A stretch of 12,945 nucleotides of DNA, from positions 1-12,945 of the forward strand of contig JACRON010000074.1 of the NCBI GenBank assembly GCA_016214425.1, given 5' to 3'. This DNA comes from Nitrospirota bacterium (GTDB taxonomy: Bacteria > Nitrospirota > CAKKRA01 > 9FT-COMBO-42-15). Under the pieces are notes generated by a model, which was not told the origin of the DNA, ran no database searches, and saw only the letters and a program-made list of their open reading frames with translations. Positions 5,519 to 11,937 of this stretch are shown in pieces; position 1 is the stretch's first letter; each line of letters starts with the position of its first letter. The translations under genes and the position numbers were made by a program.

Positions 5519-6293
5519 TGCCCTTTATTTTTGCCTCCTCCCAGAACTTATCCATCTCCTCTAATGTCATATCACTTAATTCCCTCTTAGCCTCTTTTGC
5601 CTTTTCTTCAATATATCTGAATCGCGAGATAAACTTGCTTATGGTCTTTCGCAGGGCATCCTCTGGATTGATCTCTAAAAACCTTGCTACATTTACCAAT
5701 GCAAAGAAAATATCTCCAAGCTCATCTTCTATTTCATCAGCCTTCTTCTCTTTAACAGCGCCTTTGAACTCCTTTATCTCCTCCTCTACCTTTGCAAAGA
5801 CATCATTTATATGCTTCCAGTCAAATCCGACCCTTGCTGCCTTGTCCTGCAAACGATGGGCGCGGAGGAGCGCAGGAAGCTCTTTCGGGACGCTGTCAAG
5901 CATAGACTCCCTTTTGCTGTTTGCCTTTTCTTCTTTCTTGATTTTTTCCCACTGGACAAGGACCTCTTTTGCATCCTCGTAGGATACATCGCCAAAAACA
6001 TGTGGGTGCCTTCTTATCAGCTTCTCCTCAAGGGTTTCTAATATGCCATCCATATCAAACTCTTTTCTCTCATTTGCAAGCTGTGCATGAAAGACTACCT
6101 GCAGCAGCAGATCCCCTAATTCCTCTTTAAGCTTCTCAGGGCTCTTCTCATCAATCGCCTCAATCACCTCATAAGCCTCTTCTATCAGAAACGGTTTTAA
6201 TGACTCTGTTGTCTGCTCCTTATCCCACGGACACCCTTTCTTGCCCCTGAGTCTGGACATTATTTTTAATAAATTATTAAATCTCTTTGACAT
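5511..6293 (-). CDS. mazG: Nucleoside triphosphate pyrophosphohydrolase MazG
   Basis: MazG hydrolyses (d)NTPs to the monophosphate and pyrophosphate, cleaning the nucleotide pool. From the ATG at 6293 it has 260 residues, very near E. coli MazG. The N terminus FNNLLKIMSRLRGKKGCPWDKEQT is the family's conserved opening. The first MazG domain has LIEEAYEVIEAID and EELGDLLLQVVFHAQLA; the second has EEEIKEFKGAVKEKKADEIEDELGDIFFALVNVARFL, supplying the EExxE and ExxD metal ligands. The frame is open to a TTG at 6335 and another ATG at 6302, but homologues start near 6293. No Shine-Dalgarno precedes any of the three. A TATAAT ends eight bases before 6293, so a leaderless message is plausible. Confidence 0.93.
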   Translation of the reverse strand: MSKRFNNLLKIMSRLRGKKGCPWDKEQTTESLKPFLIEEAYEVIEAIDEKSPEKLKEELGDLLLQVVFHAQLANERKEFDMDGILETLEEKLIRRHPHVFGDVSYEDAKEVLVQWEKIKKEEKANSKRESMLDSVPKELPALLRAHRLQDKAARVGFDWKHINDVFAKVEEEIKEFKGAVKEKKADEIEDELGDIFFALVNVARFLEINPEDALRKTISKFISRFRYIEEKAKEAKRELSDMTLEEMDKFWEEAKIKGND

Positions 6294-6300
6294 GCTAAGC

Positions 6301-6306
6301 ATTATA
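6301..6306 (-). promoter_or_regulatory. -10 box of mazG promoter, possibly leaderless
   Basis: On the minus strand TATAAT (6306-6301) is followed by seven bases and then the ATG at 6293. The best -35-like hexamers upstream (TTAACT, CTTAAC) are at short spacing of 14-15 bases, so the -35 is weak. Start of transcription is predicted at or within a base of the ATG. Confidence 0.4.
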
Positions 6307-6353
6307 CAATAATTTTTATCAGTTAAGATAGCCAAAAAATTTGACGATGTATG

Positions 6354-6382
6354 AGATTGCTTCGCTTTGCCCGCAATGACAT
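6354..6382. repeat. Fragment of a dispersed intergenic repeat
   Basis: GAGATTGCTTCGCTTTGCC then CGCAATGAC is the pattern of a repeat often scattered between genes in environmental bacterial genomes, with the loosely inverted arms ATTGC...GCAAT. Recognised from memory of the pattern; copy number in this genome is unknown. Confidence 0.5.
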
Positions 6383-6403
6383 TTTTATGTCTGCAAATTT
6401 AGG

Positions 6404-6461
6404 AATAACGTTTAAGGAATTCGGGGCTATTATACCTATTATCCTATTATAAAACGTTATT
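6404..6461. promoter_or_regulatory. Spaced inverted repeat enclosing three CTATTAT copies
   Basis: AATAACGTTT (6404-6413) and AAACGTTATT (6452-6461) are perfect 10-base inverted repeats 38 bases apart. Between them CTATTAT occurs three times (6427-6433, 6436-6442, 6444-6450). The block ends 16 bases before the -35 of the ATPase promoter, suitable for a regulator binding as separated dimers or a loop. Confidence 0.4.
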
Positions 6462-6476
6462 GAATCGTATAAATAT

Positions 6477-6506
6477 TTGACAAATTATACGATATTATCG
6501 TATAAT
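6477..6506 (+). promoter_or_regulatory. Consensus promoter overlaid by a 27-base palindrome
   Basis: TTGACA (6477-6482), an 18-base spacer and TATAAT (6501-6506) match consensus at all twelve positions. The predicted start falls on or next to the ATG at 6513, giving a leaderless message. The spacer and -10 are covered by inverted arms AAATTATACGAT (6482-6493) and ATCGTATAATTT (6497-6508) around ATT. A third half-site ATCGTATAAA lies at 6464-6473. A bound repressor would exclude RNA polymerase. Confidence 0.75.
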
Positions 6507-6512
6507 TTATTT

Positions 6513-7679
6513 ATGGAGGAACTGCTTTACCGTTATAATCCGTGGTGGGAAGGAGATTTTAGCCTTTCAGGGATTGTTTCAAGGCAATCAATCATTGAAA
6601 GCCTTCTCAGACATTTGAAAACAAAGGATGTTGTCTTTCTTACAGGCCTAAGAAGGATTGGAAAGACTACTATCCTTAAACTCTTTATAAAAGAGTTAAT
6701 TGATGCCAAGGCTGTTGATCCAAAATACATCTTCTATATCAGCCTTGACGATTATCTGCTCACAAAAAAATCTGTCTTAGAGATTGTTGAAGAATACAGA
6801 AAACTGAAAAGGATTCGTTTTAGAGAAAAAATCTTTCTTTTTCTTGATGAGATTGCATATAAAGGCGACTTTGAAATTCAACTGAAAAATCTCTTTGACA
6901 GCCAAAATGTAAAAATCTACGCCTCCTCGTCCAGCGCCTCAGTCATTAAGACAAGGAAGCCTTATCTTACAGGAAGAGGGAGCATCTTTGAGGTCTTGCC
7001 CCTTGATTTCAATGAGTACATGAAATTTAAAAACATTGCGCTTTCAAAGAGCGACGAGCATCTTCTTGCGGGATATTTTGAAGATTACCTTTTCACAGGG
7101 GGTGTGCCTGAATATGTATTAAGAGGAGATATTGAATATCTAAAAGAGCTGGTGGACGATATTATTTACAAAGATATCTCAGTTTTTTACAGCATAAAAA
7201 AACCTCAAATCCTGAAGGATTTTTTCCTTCTTTTGATGGAAAGGGCAGGAAAGGCTGTCAGCATCAATAAGATTGCAAATATCCTAAAGATTTCTCCTGA
7301 TACAGCAAGAAGATACCTTGAGATGTTTGCTGATACCTTTCTTATATACTTGGTCCCGCGCTGCGGTAAAACAAACGAAAGGATATTATCTCCAAAAAAG
7401 ATTTATGCAGCAGACATCGGCATAAGGAATATTTTTACAGGTTTCAGAGATAAAGGCAGCCTGTTTGAAAATTATATATATCTGAAGATTAAGAATCAGA
7501 AGCCCTGCTATATCTATGAAAACGGCATAGAAATTGACTTTATGACTGAGGATAAGGCTCTGATAGAGGTAAAGTATATGAATGAAATGACACTGAAGCA
7601 AAAATCCCTCTTTGAAAAGATTAAGGCAAGAAAAAAGATAGTGATAAAAGGCCCAAGAGATATTCAATCATTGGGGTAA
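6513..7679 (+). CDS. AAA ATPase with C-terminal DUF4143 domain
   Basis: A 388-residue protein of the AAA_14/DUF4143 type. The Walker A motif is GLRRIGKTT at residues 45-53 (Lys51) and Walker B is IFLFLDEIAY at 107-116 (Asp112, Glu113). GRGSIFEVLPLDFNEYM follows, as is typical. Then comes a helix-turn-helix-like segment SINKIANILKISPDTARRYL, and at the C terminus EIDFMTEDKALIEVKY, which resembles a PD-(D/E)xK-like core. The cellular role of these ATPases is poorly known. The frame extends up to a TTG at 6477, but that codon is the -35 box; the ATG at 6513 fits homologue starts (LYRYNPWW) and has no Shine-Dalgarno, in keeping with a leaderless start. It stands alone, divergent from mazG. A short AATCAG/CTGATT hairpin overlaps the stop. 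Confidence 0.88.
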   Translation: MEELLYRYNPWWEGDFSLSGIVSRQSIIESLLRHLKTKDVVFLTGLRRIGKTTILKLFIKELIDAKAVDPKYIFYISLDDYLLTKKSVLEIVEEYRKLKRIRFREKIFLFLDEIAYKGDFEIQLKNLFDSQNVKIYASSSSASVIKTRKPYLTGRGSIFEVLPLDFNEYMKFKNIALSKSDEHLLAGYFEDYLFTGGVPEYVLRGDIEYLKELVDDIIYKDISVFYSIKKPQILKDFFLLLMERAGKAVSINKIANILKISPDTARRYLEMFADTFLIYLVPRCGKTNERILSPKKIYAADIGIRNIFTGFRDKGSLFENYIYLKIKNQKPCYIYENGIEIDFMTEDKALIEVKYMNEMTLKQKSLFEKIKARKKIVIKGPRDIQSLG

Positions 7680-7757
7680 TCAGTTCTGATTTTCAATTTA
7701 CTGTTTGCACTGTCCCTGCCTACAGCAGACAGATGCCGACAGCCCCTGTTTATTTGT
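7680..7757. other. Spacer upstream of cupin promoter
   Basis: No gene. It contains several short CTGTC/GACAG and ACAG motifs, and CCCTGT (7744-7749) inverted against ACAGGG (7761-7766), which overlaps the following -35 box and may be an operator. Nothing else is recognisable. Confidence 0.3.
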
Positions 7758-7787
7758 TTGACAGGGTAATCCGAATTTTATTATAAT
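7758..7787 (+). promoter_or_regulatory. Consensus sigma-70-type promoter of the cupin gene
   Basis: TTGACA (7758-7763), an 18-base spacer and TATAAT (7782-7787) match consensus at all positions. The predicted start near 7794 gives a leader of about 90 bases before the cupin ATG at 7883, which carries the pairing described next. Confidence 0.75.
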
Positions 7788-7796
7788 ATTTGCATA

Positions 7797-7892
7797 GAGA
7801 ATAATGGTTATGATTTATATCATTCTCCATTGCCTGCCATAAGGTTTATTATAAATAAAATCTTAATAAGGAGGAATGAGCAATGGAGAATG
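7797..7892 (+). promoter_or_regulatory. Leader with start-codon-sequestering pairing and a competing strand
   Basis: CATTCTCCATTGC (7821-7833) is the exact reverse complement of GCAATGGAGAATG (7880-7892), the stretch that contains the cupin ATG. Pairing would bury the start codon in a 13-base stem, with the Shine-Dalgarno AAGGAGG (7868-7874) in the 46-base loop. Upstream, GAGAAT (7797-7802) can pair with ATTCTC (7822-7827), plus two more pairs, and would then free the start codon. This is the layout of a translational switch or RNA thermometer. It matches no known riboswitch class I can name. Confidence 0.55.
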
Positions 7893-8182
7893 TAATAAAC
7901 ATAAAAGAGAAGGTTAGATTCAATCCCGAGTTTATGCCGATTATACTCTATATGTCAAAAAAGACAAAGATTCCCTTAATCTGCTTAGACAAGGGGCAGG
8001 AGATCCCGCCTCATCCGAGCGCATTAGGCGTATTTTACTGCATAGAGGGTGAGGGAACATTCATACGGGGAACTGAAGAGATAGAGCTTAAGCCCGGGGT
8101 AATGGTCATTGCAGAGGATGGGGTTGAGCGGGGAATGCGGAGTAATGGAAGGCTTATGGTTTTTGCAGTCCATATATCATAG
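7883..8182 (+). CDS. Small single-domain cupin
   Basis: A 99-residue protein with one cupin barrel. Recognisable strands are KIPLICLDKGQEIPPHPSALGVFYCIEGEGTFIRGTEEIELKPGVMVIAEDGVERGMRSNGRLMVFAVHIS. The first cupin motif retains one histidine (His44 in IPPHPS) and the G-E-G turn (55-58), but the second His of HxH is missing. In the second motif the PG turn (71-72) is kept, while the usual His is replaced (GVERGM). Metal binding, if any, is therefore reduced and a catalytic role is doubtful; a small-molecule sensor or binding role is as likely. AAGGAGG lies eight bases before the ATG. It has its own consensus promoter and an unusual leader. It may be cotranscribed with the Fe-S scaffold gene 117 bases downstream. 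Confidence 0.85.
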   Translation: MENVINIKEKVRFNPEFMPIILYMSKKTKIPLICLDKGQEIPPHPSALGVFYCIEGEGTFIRGTEEIELKPGVMVIAEDGVERGMRSNGRLMVFAVHIS

Positions 8183-8226
8183 GAAGAGGAGATATCAATT
8201 ATAGGCGTTCACAAAAGTGATGCCTT

Positions 8227-8273
8227 GATTACACCGATTAAAATTTAGATTACACAGATTAATCTGAGTAATC
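8227..8273 (+). repeat. GATTAC three-unit element, copy 2
   Basis: GATTACACCGATTA (8227-8240) and GATTACACAGATTA (8248-8261) are direct copies with a 21-base period, followed at once by the inverted copy ATCTGAGTAATC (8262-8273). The second and third units make a hairpin with 12-base arms and one mismatch. The element ends nine bases before AAGGAGGT of the Nfu gene, as copy 1 does before the gene at 2776. Confidence 0.75.
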
Positions 8274-8299
8274 GTCTTACTTAAGGAGGTGATTTAGAG

Positions 8300-8539
8300 A
8301 TGACTGAAAAGGTAATGGAGCTAAAGGACAGGGTAGAAGAGGTGCTGGATACAATAAGGCCGTCATTACAAATGGACGGGGGCGATATTGAGCTTGTAGA
8401 TGTTGTAGACAATGTGGCGAAGGTGCGGCTAAAGGGCGCATGCGGCACATGCCCAAGTTCAATATATACTTTGAAGATGGGCGTGGAAAGAATATTAATG
8501 CAAAAAATACCTGAGATAAAAGAAGTAGAGGCTGTATAA
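8300..8539 (+). CDS. NifU C-terminal-domain (Nfu-type) Fe-S scaffold/carrier
   Basis: A 79-residue stand-alone Nfu domain that carries a 4Fe-4S cluster, usually at the interface of a dimer, and hands it to target proteins in the cytoplasm. The family core is intact: VLDTIRPSLQMDGGDIELVDV (about 15-35), VKVRLKGACGTCPSS with the cluster ligands Cys48 and Cys51 (CxxC), and the helix LKMGVERILMQKIPEI. It lacks the N-terminal NifU or A-type domain found in longer relatives. AAGGAGGT lies nine bases before the ATG, a very strong site. An intrinsic terminator follows 12 bases after the stop. The Fe-S-dependent helicase/nuclease downstream and the DUF362 ferredoxin are possible clients, by inference only. 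Confidence 0.95.
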   Translation: MTEKVMELKDRVEEVLDTIRPSLQMDGGDIELVDVVDNVAKVRLKGACGTCPSSIYTLKMGVERILMQKIPEIKEVEAV

Positions 8540-8551
8540 AGATTAACCTGT

Positions 8552-8581
8552 AAAGGGCTCAATTAAATTTGAGCCCTTTTT
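8552..8581 (+). terminator. Rho-independent terminator / attenuator after nfu
   Basis: AAAGGGCTCAA (8552-8562) and TTGAGCCCTTT (8569-8579) form a perfect 11-base stem with a 6-base loop, ending in a run of five T. The next gene's ribosome binding site begins only six bases later, so that gene's transcript must pass this structure or start upstream of it. Confidence 0.9.
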
Positions 8582-8599
8582 GCTTCAGGGGTGGTTACC

Positions 8600-9040
8600 A
8601 TGCAGCAAAGGGGCATATTACTTAATGATATCCTGTCTATTATTGCAGCAAAAAAACTTGGCGGTATATTGACCCTTGAGAACCAGATGCACCTTGGCAC
8701 CCTTACCTTTAAGGACGGCTTACTAATAGGCGCGCAGTCGCCTTATGGCCAGAAACTCGGAGATATTGTTGTTGCACAGGGAAGGATAGATTCTGAGCTT
8801 TTATTAAAGACCGTTGAAATGCAGAAAAGGGAGGGGGACAAGGAGCCTCTTGGCGCATTATTTATCAGGATGGGTAAGGTCAGCTTTGATGAGGTCAAGG
8901 ATATCGTAACCTTTCAATTAGAGGATGCATTAAAGATATTCAGAAAATGGCTTAATATAACCTTTTCCTTTTCTCCCATAAATATAACACCTGTTGACTC
9001 AATATGCCTCAAGCCAAAAAAATATCTTGCTAACCTATGA
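8600..9040 (+). CDS. PATAN/DUF4388 domain protein
   Basis: A 146-residue protein resembling the DUF4388 (PATAN) family. The opening GILLNDILSIIAAKKLGGILTLENQMHLGTLTFKDGLLIGAQSP follows the pattern of these domains: a short helix region, TG/GG-x-L-x-L, then G-x-L-x-F-x-D-G-x-I. A middle part LGDIVVAQGRIDSELLLKTVEMQ and LGALFIRMGKVSFDEVKDIVTFQLEDALKIF resembles the Gspe/MshE-like helical segment often joined to it. Such domains occur in two-component and gliding-motility-type signalling, as protein interaction modules. AGGGG lies eight bases before the ATG at 8600, which I prefer to the in-frame GTG at 8591 that would overlap it. The stop overlaps the helicase ATG by four bases, so it is translationally coupled to it. 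Confidence 0.75.
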   Translation: MQQRGILLNDILSIIAAKKLGGILTLENQMHLGTLTFKDGLLIGAQSPYGQKLGDIVVAQGRIDSELLLKTVEMQKREGDKEPLGALFIRMGKVSFDEVKDIVTFQLEDALKIFRKWLNITFSFSPINITPVDSICLKPKKYLANL

Positions 9041-11937
9041 CAATTACAGAAGATCAATTAATAAATTTACAGCAGGAGGAGGCAATACATCACGGCGACG
9101 GACCGCTTCTGATAATTGCAGGCGCTGGCGCTGGTAAGACCAGTGTTATTACGCAGAGGATTGTTCATTTTATAAAAGAAAAAAAGGTAAAGCCAGAGGA
9201 GATACTCGCGCTCACATTCACAGAAAAGGCAGCAGCAGAGATGGAGGAACGGGTGGATATACTCGTGCCATTTGGCGCTACTGGTTCGTGGATAAGCACA
9301 TTTCATGCCTTTGGCGACAGGGTATTGCGCGAGCATAGCCTTGAACTGGGTTTGACAAGCGACTTTAAGGTGCTGTCCAAGCCTGAGCAGATAATCTTTC
9401 TTCGTGAACACCTCTTTGAATTTCCGCTAAAATATTACAGGCCGCTCGGCAACCCTACGAAACATATTGATGCGCTCTTAACAGTAATCAGCCGTGCAAA
9501 GGATGAGGATATAAGTGTGGAGGAGTATCTGGGATATGCGGAGAGGATGAGAATCAAGGCAGAACCCGAAGGAGGCGAGTACGCTGAAATAGCCGCTCAG
9601 CAGACAGAGATAGCAAATACATATAAGATATATCAGGAGCTCCTGATGAAAGAGGGAATGATAGATTTTGGCGACCAGGTAAATCTGCCATTAAGGCTAT
9701 TCAGGAATCACCCTGTCATATTAAAAAGATATCAGGAACAATTTAAGTATATCCTTGTAGACGAGTTTCAGGATACAAATTACGCACAGTTCCAGCTTGT
9801 GCGGCTGCTATCTGAAAGGCACAGGAACATCACAGTTGTTGGAGATGATGACCAGAGCATATATAAATTCCGCGGGGCTGCTATCAGCAATATCTTAAAT
9901 TTTATGAAATACTACCCTGATGCAAAACAGGTTGTGCTTACAGAAAATTACCGCTCTACACAGCTTATTTTAGATGCAGCCTACAGGCTGATTAGGCACA
10001 ACAACCCTGAAAGGCTTGAGGAAAAGAATAAGATAGACAAAAAACTGCGCGGGGCAAGGACAGGGACAATACCTGCAACGCATTTTCATTATGACACTGT
10101 ATCCTCTGAGGCAGACGCAGTGGCGCAGATGATAAAAGAAAAGGCGGCATCTAATGATTATAAATACAGGGATATTGCTGTTCTTGTGCGCTCAAATAAT
10201 GATGCAGAGCCATTTCTGAGGGCATTTAATATGCATGGAATACCGCATAATTTTTCAGGAAGCCGAGGCTTATACAGCAGGTCAGAGATAAAACTGCTGA
10301 TTGCATTCTTAAGGACAATTGCAGACCCTGCAAACAGCATGTATCTATTCTACCTCGCATCATCTGATATCTATCAGATGAACATGATTGAGCTTACATT
10401 ATGCTCAAATATTGCAAACAGAAAGAATCTGAGCCTCTATCATGTATTCACCCATCTTGATAAATTTGAGGAGCTATCAGAGCTATCATCAGAGGCAAAG
10501 GCAGCAATAGCAAAGATTATAGAGGATATTAATAGATACATCACTGAATCAAAGGACATATCTACAGGCAGGCTCCTTTATAATTTTCTAACTAACAGCG
10601 GGCTCTTAAAAAGATTGAGCAGTTCAAAAAATAACGAAGACCATAGAAGCCTCCAGAATATTGCAAAGTTCTTTGAGGCTGTAAGAAACTTTGAACACCT
10701 TTCAGTTAATGACAGGATTCAGCATTACATAAAGCACCTTGATATGCTCATAGAGGCAGGAGACAATCCTGCTGTTGCAGAGGCAGATATAGATGAAGAT
10801 GCTGTGTCTGTTATGACTGTTCATAAATCTAAGGGACTTGAATTTCCTGTTGTGTTCATGGTCTCCCTTGTAAATTTAAAATTCCCAACAAAGAATTTCA
10901 GCGACCCAATAGAGCTGCCGCAGGAGCTAATAAAGGATATCATCCCGTCTGGCGACTTTCACATTCAGGAGGAAAGAAGGCTCTTTTATGTTGGCATGAC
11001 CCGCGCAAAAGAAGAGTTATATTTTACAAGTTCAAGGGACTACGGCGGCGCTAAAGCAAGAAAGGTCAGCCCGTTTGTAGTAGAGACGCTCAATCTCAAT
11101 GAAAATGACCTGTCGCTTTATAAGGCATCTGCATTAGAGGAGATAAGGCGCTTTGCACCATCTATAGAATCTAATAGCTCTGGCCTTGCGCCCATGAAAG
11201 AAAGCGAGATGCTAAAACTGAACTGTTATCAGATTGATGACTACAACACATGTCCATTAAAATTTAAATACCTTCACATATTGCGGATACCTCTTTATTC
11301 GCATCATGCTGTTATCTATGGCAGCGCCTTACATACAGCAGTAGCAGAATATTTTAAGAGAAAAAAATTGGGCATTGCTGTTTCCTTTGATGATATAAAG
11401 AAGATATATGAGTCATCATGGAAGAGCGAGGGATTTTTAAGCAAGGAGCATGAAGAGATAAGGTTCAACACAGGGATTGAGGCATTAAAAAGGTTTTTTG
11501 AAAAAGAGGAGAAGGCAGGCATCCTCCCAACATACATTGAAAAGGAATTTAACTTCTTTATCGGGAAAAACAAGATAACAGGAAGATGGGACAGGGTGGA
11601 TGAAAATAATGGCGCAGGCCATATTATAGACTACAAGTCCTCTGAGGTCAGAGACCAGAAGACAGCAGACGATAAGACAAGAAAGAACCTTCAGCTTTCT
11701 ATATATGCCCTTGCATATCGTGAGACGCATGGAAGGCTTCCAGACAGGGTGCATTTGTATTTCCTTGAATCAGGAATCATTGGAAGCGCTGAGCCAAAGG
11801 AAAAGGATATGGAAAAAACAATTACGAAAATAAACACAGTTGCAGATGGAATCAGAAAGCGGATTTATGCTGCACAACCTGATTACAATAACTGCGAATA
11901 CTGCGCCTATCAGAACATCTGTACAGAACATGCCTGA
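9037..11937 (+). CDS. UvrD/Rep-family helicase with C-terminal RecB/Cas4-like Fe-S nuclease
   Basis: A 966-residue superfamily 1A helicase-nuclease for DNA end processing or repair. Helicase motifs: Q motif LINLQQEEAI; Walker A AGAGAGKTS (28-36, Lys34); Ia LTFTEKAAAEM; II VDEFQDT (241-247); III GDDDQSIYKFRG (from 269); IV LTENYRS; V TVHKSKGLEFP (594-603); VI RRLFYVGMTRAKEE (Arg656). The C-terminal PD-(D/E)xK domain has DYNTCPLKFKY, GSALHTA (His766), GRWDRVD (849-855), IIDYKSS (Asp865, Lys867) and LQLSIYALAY (Gln886). Cys739 with Cys953, 956 and 962 (CEYCAYQNIC) match the 4Fe-4S pattern of AddB/Cas4 nucleases. All catalytic residues seem present. Closest in layout to AddA/AdnA-like enzymes, but no AddB partner is visible. 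It overlaps the PATAN gene (ATGA) and the next gene by eight bases. Confidence 0.92.
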   Translation: MTITEDQLINLQQEEAIHHGDGPLLIIAGAGAGKTSVITQRIVHFIKEKKVKPEEILALTFTEKAAAEMEERVDILVPFGATGSWISTFHAFGDRVLREHSLELGLTSDFKVLSKPEQIIFLREHLFEFPLKYYRPLGNPTKHIDALLTVISRAKDEDISVEEYLGYAERMRIKAEPEGGEYAEIAAQQTEIANTYKIYQELLMKEGMIDFGDQVNLPLRLFRNHPVILKRYQEQFKYILVDEFQDTNYAQFQLVRLLSERHRNITVVGDDDQSIYKFRGAAISNILNFMKYYPDAKQVVLTENYRSTQLILDAAYRLIRHNNPERLEEKNKIDKKLRGARTGTIPATHFHYDTVSSEADAVAQMIKEKAASNDYKYRDIAVLVRSNNDAEPFLRAFNMHGIPHNFSGSRGLYSRSEIKLLIAFLRTIADPANSMYLFYLASSDIYQMNMIELTLCSNIANRKNLSLYHVFTHLDKFEELSELSSEAKAAIAKIIEDINRYITESKDISTGRLLYNFLTNSGLLKRLSSSKNNEDHRSLQNIAKFFEAVRNFEHLSVNDRIQHYIKHLDMLIEAGDNPAVAEADIDEDAVSVMTVHKSKGLEFPVVFMVSLVNLKFPTKNFSDPIELPQELIKDIIPSGDFHIQEERRLFYVGMTRAKEELYFTSSRDYGGAKARKVSPFVVETLNLNENDLSLYKASALEEIRRFAPSIESNSSGLAPMKESEMLKLNCYQIDDYNTCPLKFKYLHILRIPLYSHHAVIYGSALHTAVAEYFKRKKLGIAVSFDDIKKIYESSWKSEGFLSKEHEEIRFNTGIEALKRFFEKEEKAGILPTYIEKEFNFFIGKNKITGRWDRVDENNGAGHIIDYKSSEVRDQKTADDKTRKNLQLSIYALAYRETHGRLPDRVHLYFLESGIIGSAEPKEKDMEKTITKINTVADGIRKRIYAAQPDYNNCEYCAYQNICTEHA

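Noticed and set aside
6477..6512. TTG start for the ATPase 12 codons further upstream
   Set aside because: This codon is part of the -35 box and the extension is encoded by the operator palindrome, so it is unlikely to be translated.
7678..7693. Terminator after the ATPase (AATCAG/CTGATT)
   Set aside because: Stem is short with a two-base loop and only a brief T-run; not convincing.
9037..11937. Cas4 or CRISPR adaptation gene
   Set aside because: The Fe-S nuclease domain is fused to a full UvrD-type helicase and there is no array or cas1/cas2, so a repair-type helicase-nuclease is the better reading.
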